Shown: piece after piece, positions 1-7,876 of the stretch
How positions within the stretch are numbered: the stretch's first letter is position 1
Layout: each line of letters starts with the position of its first letter
Assembly (NCBI GenBank): GCA_039809495.1
Contig: JBDHVC010000007.1
Span: 48,457 to 112,456, forward strand
Length of the DNA stretch: 64,000 nt
Source of the DNA: JAFLCL01 sp039809495
GTDB lineage: Bacteria > Myxococcota_A > Polyangia > Polyangiales > Sandaracinaceae
Direction: 5' to 3'
Translations under genes and position numbers: made by a program
The notes under the pieces: generated by a model
The model's database searches: none
What the model was told of the DNA's origin: nothing
What the model saw: the letters and a program-made list of their open reading frames with translations, nothing else

Positions 1-688
1 ACGGGCCCGCCCACTCGCCGGGGACGAAGACGAGGATGCAGATCATCAGGAAGAGCTCGATCGAGATGAGGAGCATCCCGATGCTCATGCCGGCGCGGAG
101 CGGGATCGCGTAGACGTCGTAGCCCTTGCCGCGGAGCGACGCGAAGGCGGTGCGCGAGTTCGCGAAGGTGTTCACGCGGATGCCGTAGACGGCGACGGCC
201 ACCGAGCCCGCGATGCCGACCAGCGAGAAGAGGAGGATGACGGCCACCTTCGCGATCGAGAACCCGACGAAGACGCCGTAGTAGACGGCCATGATCGTCC
301 CGATGAACGCGAAGAGGATCATGATGAAGCGGAACTGCGTCGCGACGTAGGTCTTGCAGGTCTCGAAGATGAGCTCCGAGATCTCGAGCATCGCCTTGTG
401 CACCGGGAGCGCGCGCATCTGCATGTAGATGGCGACCGCGAAGAGCACGCCGAGCGAGGAGACCACGAGGCCGCTCATGAGGAGCGTGCGACCGTCGACG
501 CCGAGCATCGAGATGGTCGAGAAGTCCGGGAGCCTGAGGTTCGCCTCGCCGCCGGCCTGGTGGTGGGGCTCCTGGGCGAAGGCCGTCGCGAGCGAGGCCG
601 TGCTCGCGGCGAGCGCCGCGACGAGCGCCCCGAGCGCGCTCGCGGCGTGGACGAGAGTGGATCGAATCGGTGTCTTCGAACTGAACAT
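1..688 (-). CDS. hppA: Membrane-bound proton/sodium-translocating pyrophosphatase, N-terminal part (runs off left edge)
   Basis: About 229 N-terminal residues are present; the rest lies left of the window. HppA pumps H+ or Na+ across the cytoplasmic membrane using pyrophosphate hydrolysis. I recognise the family by residues around 70-110 (LGVDGRTLLMSG, then HKAMLEISELIFETCKTY) and the later GIRVNTFANSRTA segment between hydrophobic helices. At least five membrane segments are visible. The protein starts with an extra hydrophobic segment ending in AFAQ, which looks like a cleavable signal peptide. The ATG is preceded by GAGGAG about 9 nt upstream. The catalytic DxxxD region lies outside the window, so ion specificity cannot be judged. 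Confidence 0.85.
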   Translation of the reverse strand, partial: MFSSKTPIRSTLVHAASALGALVAALAASTASLATAFAQEPHHQAGGEANLRLPDFSTISMLGVDGRTLLMSGLVVSSLGVLFAVAIYMQMRALPVHKAMLEISELIFETCKTYVATQFRFIMILFAFIGTIMAVYYGVFVGFSIAKVAVILLFSLVGIAGSVAVAVYGIRVNTFANSRTAFASLRGKGYDVYAIPLRAGMSIGMLLISIELFLMICILVFVPGEWAGP

Positions 689-865
689 GAGCCGCGTCTC
701 CTCGACTGCGGCGACGTGCATCGCCGCGAACACTCCCATCGGGGCCGCATCGCGTCCGGTGCTCGCACCGGCAGGCTGGACGCCTCGCGAAGACGACGAC
801 CCGAGAAGGCGCCGCCTCATAGCAGCCGTGCCCCTCGGTGTCGAGGCGTGGAGCGCGCGACGCGA

Positions 866-910
866 GCCCCCTTCGACCTGCCCCCCTTCGACCTGCCCCC
901 CTTCGACCTG
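866..910. repeat. 15-bp tandem repeat, three copies, non-coding
   Basis: Three head-to-tail copies of CCCCCCTTCGACCTG (first copy differs only in its first base) end one base before the stop codon of the AMIN gene read from the other strand. They lie in the 223-bp gap between that stop and the hppA start, so they would be in the 3' UTR of the minus-strand transcript. I see no gene in the rest of this gap. Confidence 0.9.
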
Positions 911-911
911 C

Positions 912-1604
912 TCAGCGCGTGGGTCCGCGGACCGCGGGCGGACGCTCGGCGTCGGCGGGCTCGCTCGAGGGGAAGTCCCGGGCGCTCTCGGGTGAAGCGG
1001 GGCGCACGCTCGCCGCGCCCTGAGCGCGCGAGGGCGCTGGCGCGCTCGGGGCGAGATCGGCCGGGCGGTAGCGCCCGGGCGCGAAGTCGATGAACGTGTA
1101 GGCGAAGCCCCCCTCGACGCTCGAGGTGATCTGGGGGACGACGCTCGCGCGCATCGCGAGCACGAGGACCATGTCGCGCCCGCGGCGCTCGAGGTGCGCG
1201 CGGACGACCGGGGTCTCGAAGAACGCCGTCTCGAGGTAGCGCCGGCTGTTCCCGACGTGGGTCGCCGTGTTCGGGAAGACGACCTCGACGCGCCCCTCCG
1301 TGCTCGCGAGCCGCGTCGCCACGGCGGCGTTGGTCTGGACGAAGAAGCGCGAGCCGCCGTCCGGGCGCATCTGGAAGCCGGGCCAGGTGAGGATCGCCGC
1401 GGGGGCCGCGCGACCGCGCCGTGCCGCGAGCCGCCCGAGCGCGGGGGGCGGGTTCGGGCGCCCGGGCGTGACGCCGCCGTACTCGGAGACCGGATGCGGC
1501 GCGGCGGGCTCGCTCGTCCGCACCTCTTGGGCGAGCGAGCCGCTCGAAGCGGCCAGGGGGGCGAGCCCGAGGAGGCACGCGACGACGGGGAGAGCGTGGC
1601 GCAC
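912..1604 (-). CDS. Secreted AMIN-domain protein
   Basis: A 230-residue protein with a short signal peptide (hydrophobic residues 4-20, cleavage near SGSLAQ). Residues about 70-160 look like an AMIN domain, the peptidoglycan/envelope-binding module found in PilQ secretins and AmiC amidases: a stretch with VEVVFPNTATHVG, then an ETAFFETPVVRAHLERRG segment and VLVLAMR. No secretin or amidase catalytic domain follows, so it is probably a periplasmic envelope-localised accessory protein. The C-terminal 60 residues are Pro/Ser/Ala-rich and probably disordered. The GTG start is chosen because the signal peptide begins there and a TACCAT hexamer sits 6 nt upstream. The gene diverges from the kinase pair. 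Confidence 0.6.
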   Translation of the reverse strand: MRHALPVVACLLGLAPLAASSGSLAQEVRTSEPAAPHPVSEYGGVTPGRPNPPPALGRLAARRGRAAPAAILTWPGFQMRPDGGSRFFVQTNAAVATRLASTEGRVEVVFPNTATHVGNSRRYLETAFFETPVVRAHLERRGRDMVLVLAMRASVVPQITSSVEGGFAYTFIDFAPGRYRPADLAPSAPAPSRAQGAASVRPASPESARDFPSSEPADAERPPAVRGPTR

Positions 1605-1610
1605 GAGGCG

Positions 1611-1616
1611 ATGGTA
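1611..1616 (-). promoter_or_regulatory. Candidate leaderless -10 hexamer TACCAT
   Basis: TACCAT lies 6 nt before the GTG of the AMIN gene, where no Shine-Dalgarno is seen. A possible -35 TTGCCG (1636-1641) is 19 nt further upstream. Inferred from position only. Confidence 0.4.
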
Positions 1617-1674
1617 GGGCAGCTCCTGGGTCGTTCGGCAAATTTCGGGGGGCGCGCGCCCGAGGGCCTGGACC

Positions 1675-1703
1675 CCGACAAGGGACGGCGGGTCGCGTAC
1701 GCT
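1675..1703 (+). promoter_or_regulatory. Candidate sigma-70 promoter CCGACA-N17-TACGCT of the kinase pair
   Basis: The -35-like CCGACA (1675-1680) and -10-like TACGCT (1698-1703) are 17 nt apart. The GTG of the first kinase begins 6 nt after the -10, so transcription would start on or next to the start codon and give a leaderless mRNA. Confidence 0.5.
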
Positions 1704-1709
1704 GCGCGC

Positions 1710-3116
1710 GTGTCGGCCTTCGGGACCGCCCTCGTCGTCAGCGTCGCCTGCTACGCGCAGGCCGCGTTCGTCTTCGCGTGGCTCTGGCTCTATGGCCCAA
1801 GGCACGACGCCGTCGGGCTGGCGTTCTCCGGCATGGCGGCGGGCGCGACGGGCGCCGCCCTCGGCGCCGTGTTCCTCACCGCGGAGGTCGCGCCCGAGAC
1901 GGCCGAGCTCGGCGCGCGCCTGCTCTACGCCGGGAGCTTCGTCGCGGGGATCGGGCTCTTTCGCGTCGCGGCCGAGCTCTCGGGCCGGCCCGTCCCACGC
2001 GCCGTGTCGCGCGCGGTCGTCGCGACCCTCGTCGCGAGCGCCGTGATCGCCGCGCTCGGCCTCGTCCACGACCCGCGGACGGTGGAGCCCGAGATGGCGC
2101 ACGCGCCCTCCCTGCGGCCGCTCGGCGCGGTCCTGCTCGCGTTCGCCCTCGCGACGTTCGTGCTCGACGTCGCGCTCCTCGCCCGCGCCGCGCGCGAGCG
2201 CGCCAGCGCGCGCTGGATCCTGGTCGGGATCACGCCCGCGGCGATCGCCACCGGCTACGAGCAGATCGCGCGCCTCTGGGGGCGCACGCCCATCTTCTCG
2301 CTCGTCTTGCTCGGCACCCTGGTCATCGTCACCGCGTCCTGGGTGCTCCTTCGCCGCTTCGCAGCGGTCGGCGATCGCCTCCGCGCGCGCAAGCTCGCCC
2401 TCGAGGCCAGCCACGCCGCGCTCGTCCGCGCGACCCAGGACCGATCGAGCGCCAAGCATCTCGCCGACGTCGGCGAGCTCTCGGTCGTGCTCGCGAGCGA
2501 ATTCGAGGCCCCGATGTCGGCGCTGCGTCGATCCGTCGAGAGCCTCACGCTCGAGGCGCTCGAGCGGGGTGAAGCGAACCGCACGCTCGACGCGATCGAC
2601 GCGGAGACGAGCTACCTCAACCGCCTCGTCGGTGATCTGCTGCTCTTCGCCAAGCCGCTCCGCCACGAGCGGCGGGACGTGCGGGTCGCGGCGCTCGTCG
2701 AGGACGCGCTCGTCGAGACGCGAGCCCATCACGGATCCACGCTCTCGGTCGACCTCGACGTCGAGCCTGGGCTCGTCGTGCGCTGCGAGCCGGACGCGAT
2801 GCGGCACGCGATCGTCAAGGTCCTCGAGAACGCGGTCGAGGCCGCGGCAGGGAGCACCATCCAGATCCGCGCGAGGGCCGACGAGGTCCGCCGCGTCCGG
2901 CTCGAGATCATCGATCCGGGCGACGGGATGGACACGCTCGTCCGGAGCCGCGCGCTCGAGCCGTTCTTCACGACCCACAAGCAGGGGACGGGCCTCGGCC
3001 TCGCGATCGTCGCGCGCGTGGTCGGCGCGCACGAGGGCCGCGTGAGCATCGACAGCTCGCGCGGGCGAGGCACGACGGTGACGCTGCTCCTGCCGCCCGG
3101 AGCCGCCGCGGGTTGA
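1710..3116 (+). CDS. Sensor histidine kinase-like membrane protein lacking the phospho-acceptor His
   Basis: 468 residues. The N-terminal 210 residues hold about seven hydrophobic helices, followed by a short coiled coil, a dimerisation (DHp-like) region and an HATPase_c domain. The ATP-binding domain looks intact: LENAVEA (N box), DPGDGM (G1), EPFFTTHKQGTGLGLAIV (F and G2). In the DHp helix the downstream kinase reads VVAHEVRNPLAVL, while this protein reads VLASEFEAPMSAL, so the phosphorylated His is Ser at residue 263 (codon 2496-2498). The Pro and flanking residues are conserved. It is therefore likely a pseudokinase, a regulatory partner, or an ATP-dependent phosphatase/sensor for its neighbour. 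The GTG start is preferred because the membrane region begins there and a -10 hexamer lies 6 nt upstream; a much longer open frame reading in from 1194 lacks any sensible domain. Confidence 0.75.
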   Translation: MSAFGTALVVSVACYAQAAFVFAWLWLYGPRHDAVGLAFSGMAAGATGAALGAVFLTAEVAPETAELGARLLYAGSFVAGIGLFRVAAELSGRPVPRAVSRAVVATLVASAVIAALGLVHDPRTVEPEMAHAPSLRPLGAVLLAFALATFVLDVALLARAARERASARWILVGITPAAIATGYEQIARLWGRTPIFSLVLLGTLVIVTASWVLLRRFAAVGDRLRARKLALEASHAALVRATQDRSSAKHLADVGELSVVLASEFEAPMSALRRSVESLTLEALERGEANRTLDAIDAETSYLNRLVGDLLLFAKPLRHERRDVRVAALVEDALVETRAHHGSTLSVDLDVEPGLVVRCEPDAMRHAIVKVLENAVEAAAGSTIQIRARADEVRRVRLEIIDPGDGMDTLVRSRALEPFFTTHKQGTGLGLAIVARVVGAHEGRVSIDSSRGRGTTVTLLLPPGAAAG

Positions 3117-4576
3117 CCGACGCGCCCGGTCCGCGTTCGATCGCCCTCGTGTCGGTCCACGCGATGCTCCTCGTCGGTGCGGCGGGAATGCTCGTCGTCA
3201 TCGCGATCTGGTTCGCGCTGCTCGCGCGGCTGCGCGCCGACGAGCGGCGGCTCTCGTCCTTCTCGCTCGTCTCGACGCTCATCGCCTGCGGCCTCTTGGC
3301 CACCGCGCAGATCGTGTCCGGCTCGAGCCCGACCTTCGTCGCGATGGCGCGAAGCTGGCAGCTCGCGAGCATGGGCGCGATCGCGGCGCTCGTGCCCGAT
3401 CTCTTCGCCGGGCTGGTCGGCGTGAGGCTGCCGAGGTGGCCATCGATCACGGCCGGCGCGCTCTTCGCCACCCTCGCCGCGAGCGGGCTCTTCGTGGATC
3501 CGCGCGACGGAGAGGATCCGGCGCGCCTCGGCGTGGCGGGGATCGTCGCCGCCGCGCTGCTCGCCCTCGCCATGACGCCGATGACGCTCCAGTTCGCGAG
3601 GGCGACGCTCGAGCGACGGGAGCTGCGCCTGCTCGCGCTCGGGCTCGCCCTGGTCCTCGCGAGCGGGATCGTCGACATCGTCTCCTGGGCACGCGGCGTC
3701 CGCCAGCTCGAGGTCACGATCCACACGATCAGCCTCACGATCCTCCTCCTCGCGGCGACCCTGATGCGTCAGGTCTTCGAGGCCGAGGGCGAGCTCGAGC
3801 GCAGCTCGACGCTCCTCGCGCGCTCGCTCGAGGACCTCGCGCGAGCCGAGCACGAGCTCGACGAGACGCGCCGGCGCGCGGCCATCGGCGAGCTCGCGGC
3901 CGTCGTCGCGCACGAGGTCCGCAACCCCCTCGCCGTGCTTCGCAACGCCGCGTCCTCGCTCCGCAAGCGCACCACGCGCCCACGGGACGTCGCGATGCTC
4001 CTCGCGATCGTCCGCGAGGAGACGCATCGGCTCGGCGACCTCGGCCAGTCCCTCGCGCACTTCGCGGAGCCGATGTCCTTCCGGCCGACGATCGTCCGGG
4101 TCGGTCCGCTCATCGACGACGTCGTCGCCGCGATCCGCCGCGCGCACGAGAGCGACGTCCCCTTCACCTTCACGGTCACGGCGGGGGATCTCCACCTCCA
4201 CGCCGACGCCGCGCTGCTCCGGCGGGCGCTCGTGAACGTGATCGACAACGCGGTCCGCGCGATGCCGTCGGGGGGACACATCGCGATCACCGTCACCGCG
4301 ACCGAGCGCGCGCTCCTCGTCGACGTGCTCGACGAGGGCGAGGGGATGAGCGCGGCCGTCCGCGAGCGCGCCAAGGATCCCTTCTTCACGACGCGCGCCA
4401 CGGGCACCGGGCTCGGGCTCGCGCTGGTCGAGAAGGTGATCCAGATGCACGGAGGCGAGGTCACGCTCCACCCCGTCGAGCCGCACGGGACGCGCGTCAC
4501 CATGGCGCTCCCTCGGTGGACCGACGACGACGGCCGCGCCCGCGTCGAGGCGGCGACGCTCCTCCACGGCGCGTGA
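3113..4576 (+). CDS. Sensor histidine kinase, NtrB-like, membrane-anchored
   Basis: 487 residues beginning with a TTG that overlaps the preceding stop codon (TTGA), which implies translational coupling; an in-frame GTG at 3149 is the alternative start. Six or so hydrophobic helices fill the first 220 residues. A coiled-coil linker leads to a canonical HisKA motif, HEVRNPLAVL, with the phospho-acceptor His at residue 267. The HATPase_c domain follows (VIDNAVRA, DEGEGM, FFTTRATGTGLGLALV). The architecture matches the first kinase except that this one can autophosphorylate. No response regulator lies nearby, so the output is unknown. The pair probably works as a hetero-dimer or relay. Confidence 0.8.
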   Translation: MTDAPGPRSIALVSVHAMLLVGAAGMLVVIAIWFALLARLRADERRLSSFSLVSTLIACGLLATAQIVSGSSPTFVAMARSWQLASMGAIAALVPDLFAGLVGVRLPRWPSITAGALFATLAASGLFVDPRDGEDPARLGVAGIVAAALLALAMTPMTLQFARATLERRELRLLALGLALVLASGIVDIVSWARGVRQLEVTIHTISLTILLLAATLMRQVFEAEGELERSSTLLARSLEDLARAEHELDETRRRAAIGELAAVVAHEVRNPLAVLRNAASSLRKRTTRPRDVAMLLAIVREETHRLGDLGQSLAHFAEPMSFRPTIVRVGPLIDDVVAAIRRAHESDVPFTFTVTAGDLHLHADAALLRRALVNVIDNAVRAMPSGGHIAITVTATERALLVDVLDEGEGMSAAVRERAKDPFFTTRATGTGLGLALVEKVIQMHGGEVTLHPVEPHGTRVTMALPRWTDDDGRARVEAATLLHGA

Positions 4577-4599
4577 GGGTCAGCGGCGCTACGCGGGCG

Positions 4600-6465
4600 T
4601 CAGAAGCGCAGCGGCTCGGTCGCGATGATGCGCGCTTCCGTCGCCGGCGCGCCGGGCGTGGGCTCGATCGCCACGGAGGTGTTGGCGAAGTCGATCGGGA
4701 GATAGAAGAGCCAGAGCCGATCGTGGCCGATGCGGTGCTCCCACCCCGTGAGCCCGTAGAGGATGCGCCACCAGTGCTCGCCGTCGCTGCGCTCGCCGTA
4801 GTCGAAGAGCAGGCTCACGTGGAGCTCCCACTCCCAGCGCCCCTCGTGCGGCCACTCGCGCCGGCGGAAGTAGGTGAAGAGCGGGAGCGTCACCTGGGTC
4901 TCGGTGTTGTTCTCCGCGACGCGGTAGTAGAAGGGGAAGAGCACCGAGTAGCGCGCGTGCGCCTCGAAATTCTCGATGTCCCACCAGATCGGGTTGAGGA
5001 CGGTGTAGCGATGGGTCGGGACGCTCTCGAAGTACCAGATCGGGTGGAGGTTCACCGCGTCGCCGTCGTGCCAGCGCGAGACCTGGAGCGAGGGGAAGAC
5101 CCAGGTCGTCTCGTCGTGGGTCTCGTGGTTCACGAAGTTGCCGAAGAGCGGCGTCAGCCACAGGTGGCTCCGGCCGTGCTCCTCGAGGCTGAGAAAGAGC
5201 GGCGCCAAGAGCCAATTGTCGTAGGCGGGGCTCGACCAGTGCCACGCGAGCGGCGTGATCATCAGCGTCTCGCTGTGGTCGCGCGGATCGCGAGCCCACG
5301 CGAAGAGCGGCAGCGCCGCGTCGAGCTCCGTCGCGCCGCGGTAGCGCTGATAGAGCCACGAGACGAGCGTCTCGCTCTCACCCTCGCGCAGATAGAGGAA
5401 GGCGGGGGTCGAGAGCCGGAAGGCGCCGGGTGACTCGGAGTAGTGGAAGAGCAGCGGCGGGATCGTCGTCGAGTGGAAGTCGCGCCCCTCCGCGTGGTGC
5501 AAGAGCCCGGCGATGCCCCAGAAGCTCTGATCGCGGTCCTCTTGGAGGTAGAACGGCGCGAGGACGGTGAGCGTCCGGCCGAGCTCGGGGTTGCGCCACC
5601 GATAGAAGAGCGGCGGGACGAATTGGTATTGCTCCGTGGGGGAGTCGTGGACCCAGAGCAGCGGGAAGAGCCCCCACGACTCCTCGTCCGCGCGGCGGAA
5701 GCGATAGGCGAGCAGCCCCGCCGTCAGGTAGTCCTCGTCCTCGCTGCCCCACGCCGCCGAGAGCAGCGGCGGCAGGATGTGATAGTAGCGCCCGCCCTCG
5801 TGGTGGCCGCTCATGAAGAGCGGGACGACGCCCACGTCGTGGCTCGTGGCGTCCTCGTGGTGGAAGACCGGACCTACGATCCACGTGTGGTGACCCTCGC
5901 CGCGGAACCACCAGAAGAGCGGGAAGACGACGTCGAAGGGCGAGGCGCCCTCCCGGTGGTAGATCGGCGGAATGACCAGCTCGCTCACCCCCGGCGACTC
6001 GCGCAGGTAGAAGCCGGGGAAGACGGCCGTCGTCGTGATCCCGCCCCGTCGATCGTAGAGAAAGAGCGGCGGCAAGGGGAGCGTGAAGTCGCCCCGCGCG
6101 GGCGCAGGCGGTGGCGGCGCGACGAAGCGCGTCGTCTGCCCGACGGCCGGGTTGATCGCGGCGGGAGGCTGACCCTCACCCTCGCTCGCCGCGGCGTCGC
6201 GCTCGGCTCGTCGCGCCTCCTCGTGCGCGGCGGCCGACTCGTCGTCGGCGGCCTCGTCGTCGGCGGCCTCGTCGTCGGCGGCCTCGTCGTCGGCGGCCTC
6301 GTCGTCGGCGGCCTCGTCGTCGGCGGCCTCGTCGCTCGCGTTCGGGGCCGAGGAGCCCGCCATCGGATCCTGGAGCCGGTACTGGGCCTCGGCGCCGCGG
6401 ACGACGACGAGCAGCGCGACGAGCGCGACGAGCGCTCCGAGGGAGCGGGTCGAGGAGCGGCTCAC
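4600..6465 (-). CDS. Secreted repeat protein of unknown function, translationally coupled to hisS
   Basis: 621 residues with a signal peptide (hydrophobic residues about 8-22, cleavage after GAEA). Residues about 40-75 are an acidic linker made of a perfectly repeated pentapeptide (EAADD) six times. From about residue 125 to the end the protein consists of imperfect 40-50-residue units rich in Trp, Tyr and Phe, each with short strands such as PPLFLY, FPLFWW and VPLFM alternating with Asp/Glu/His turns. This suggests a large beta structure, perhaps an outer-membrane barrel or a beta-propeller, but I do not recognise the family. Its GTG overlaps the hisS stop (GTGA), so it is translated from the hisS transcript. 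Only 23 bp separate its stop from the convergent kinase stop. Confidence 0.65.
   Translation of the reverse strand: MSRSSTRSLGALVALVALLVVVRGAEAQYRLQDPMAGSSAPNASDEAADDEAADDEAADDEAADDEAADDEAADDESAAAHEEARRAERDAAASEGEGQPPAAINPAVGQTTRFVAPPPPAPARGDFTLPLPPLFLYDRRGGITTTAVFPGFYLRESPGVSELVIPPIYHREGASPFDVVFPLFWWFRGEGHHTWIVGPVFHHEDATSHDVGVVPLFMSGHHEGGRYYHILPPLLSAAWGSEDEDYLTAGLLAYRFRRADEESWGLFPLLWVHDSPTEQYQFVPPLFYRWRNPELGRTLTVLAPFYLQEDRDQSFWGIAGLLHHAEGRDFHSTTIPPLLFHYSESPGAFRLSTPAFLYLREGESETLVSWLYQRYRGATELDAALPLFAWARDPRDHSETLMITPLAWHWSSPAYDNWLLAPLFLSLEEHGRSHLWLTPLFGNFVNHETHDETTWVFPSLQVSRWHDGDAVNLHPIWYFESVPTHRYTVLNPIWWDIENFEAHARYSVLFPFYYRVAENNTETQVTLPLFTYFRRREWPHEGRWEWELHVSLLFDYGERSDGEHWWRILYGLTGWEHRIGHDRLWLFYLPIDFANTSVAIEPTPGAPATEARIIATEPLRF
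6241..6330. repeat. 15-bp tandem repeat, six perfect copies, in-frame
   Basis: Six identical copies of GTCGTCGGCGGCCTC encode the acidic EAADD linker of the secreted repeat protein. The unit is five codons, so gain or loss of copies would change linker length without a frameshift. Confidence 0.95.
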
Positions 6466-7754
6466 GACGTGGCCTCGCCTGGCGCGAGCGCGACGCGCGC
6501 GCGCACGGCCTGGACGAGCTCGGCTCGCGCGACGTCCTCCTGATGCCGCTCGCGCAGATCCTTGAGCTGGACGACGCCGCGCTCCCGCTCGCTCGGCCCG
6601 AGGACGAGCGCCACGCGCGCGCCGAGCTTCTCGGCACGCCGGAGCTGGCTCTTCATCGACTGGCCGCGCAGATCCGCCTCCGCCGCGAGGCCCGCGTCGC
6701 GGAGCGACTTGAGCAGCACCGCGGCCTCGATCCGGAGCGAGCCCTCCGCGACGACCACGAAGGCGTCGATCGTCGGACCGGGGGCCTCGTCCGCGAGCGC
6801 GAGGAGGATGCGCTCGATGCCCATCGCGAAGCCGATCGAGGGGACGTCCGGCCCGCCGAGCTCTCGCACGAGCCCGTCGTAGCGGCCTCCACCGCAGAGC
6901 GCGTTCTGCGCGCCGAGCGCCCCGCCCTTGCCCTGGATCTCGAAGAGGGTCCGCGAGTAGTAGTCGAGCCCGCGCACGAGCCGCGGCTCGACGCGGACCT
7001 TCGTCCCGAACGCCTCGAGGGTCGCGGTCAGCTCCGCGAAGTGGGCGCGATCATCATCGCTCAAGAATTCGAGGATCGACGGCGCGCCCGCGCAGAGCTC
7101 CTGATCGATCGGGCTCTTCGAGTCGAGGATCCGGAGCGGGTTCGTCTCGAGGCGCTGCTTGCTCTCGTCCGAGAGGCTCGCCGCGTGCGGCGCGAGGTGG
7201 GCTCGGAGCGCCTCGCGGTAGCGCGCGCGCGCCTCGCGCGAGCCGAGCGAATTGACGAGCACCTCGAGATCCTCGACCCCGAGCGAGGCGAGGAGCGAGA
7301 CGACCATCGCGATCATCTCCGCGTCGACCTGAGGCCCCGGGTCGCCGAAGCACTCGAGCCCGGCCTGGAAGAACTGCCGATAGCGGCCGCGCGCGGGGCG
7401 CTCGCGCCGGAACATCGGGCCGAGGTAGTACCACTTCGAGACGGGCTCGAGGCCGTGGACGGCGTGCTCGACGTAGGCGCGCACGGCCGACGCCGTCCCC
7501 TCCGGCCGCAGCGTCAGCATGTCGTCGCCCTTGTCGACGAAGCTGTACATCTCCTTGCCGACGATGTCGGTCGCCTCGCCGATGGAGCGGACGAAGAGCG
7601 CGGTGGGCTCGACGAGCGGGGTGCGCACCTCGCGATAGCCGTGTCGACGAGCGGCCTCGCGGAACGCGGCCTCGACCCGATGCCAGCGCGGCATCTGGTC
7701 TGGGAGCACGTCGTTCATTCCTTTGACGGCTCGGATCAGGCTCGGGTCGCTCAT
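6462..7754 (-). CDS. hisS: Histidyl-tRNA synthetase
   Basis: 430 residues, a normal length for bacterial HisRS (class IIa). It charges tRNA-His with histidine in the cytoplasm. Visible motifs: TLRPEGTASA near residue 81-90, motif 2 with FRRERPARGRYRQFFQAG near 115-132, the HisA motif LVRGLDYYSRTLFE, and motif 3 GGGRYDGL followed by GFAMGIERILLAL. The C-terminal anticodon-binding domain follows. The ATG start at MSDPSLIRAVKGMND fits the family. Its stop overlaps the start of the downstream secreted repeat protein, an unusual partner for a tRNA synthetase. Confidence 0.97.
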   Translation of the reverse strand: MSDPSLIRAVKGMNDVLPDQMPRWHRVEAAFREAARRHGYREVRTPLVEPTALFVRSIGEATDIVGKEMYSFVDKGDDMLTLRPEGTASAVRAYVEHAVHGLEPVSKWYYLGPMFRRERPARGRYRQFFQAGLECFGDPGPQVDAEMIAMVVSLLASLGVEDLEVLVNSLGSREARARYREALRAHLAPHAASLSDESKQRLETNPLRILDSKSPIDQELCAGAPSILEFLSDDDRAHFAELTATLEAFGTKVRVEPRLVRGLDYYSRTLFEIQGKGGALGAQNALCGGGRYDGLVRELGGPDVPSIGFAMGIERILLALADEAPGPTIDAFVVVAEGSLRIEAAVLLKSLRDAGLAAEADLRGQSMKSQLRRAEKLGARVALVLGPSERERGVVQLKDLRERHQEDVARAELVQAVRARVALAPGEATS

Positions 7755-7876
7755 GAGCTCGCGGGTCGCAAGAGGCCGAGGCAGCTGCGCCTCTCGAGGG
7801 GACGCGCTTCGTACCCGATGCGTCCTTGGCGAGCAAGACGTGGGGAGCCCCGGGGTACGCCCGCGAAGAGCCCCGG

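Noticed and set aside
1194..1709. Longer start for the first kinase, from 1194
   Set aside because: The extra 172 residues overlap the AMIN gene, have Arg/Gly-rich shadow composition, and the membrane helices begin only at 1710.
6241..6330. CRISPR-like repeat array
   Set aside because: Units are 15 bp, contiguous, without spacers and in frame within a gene, so this is a coding minisatellite.
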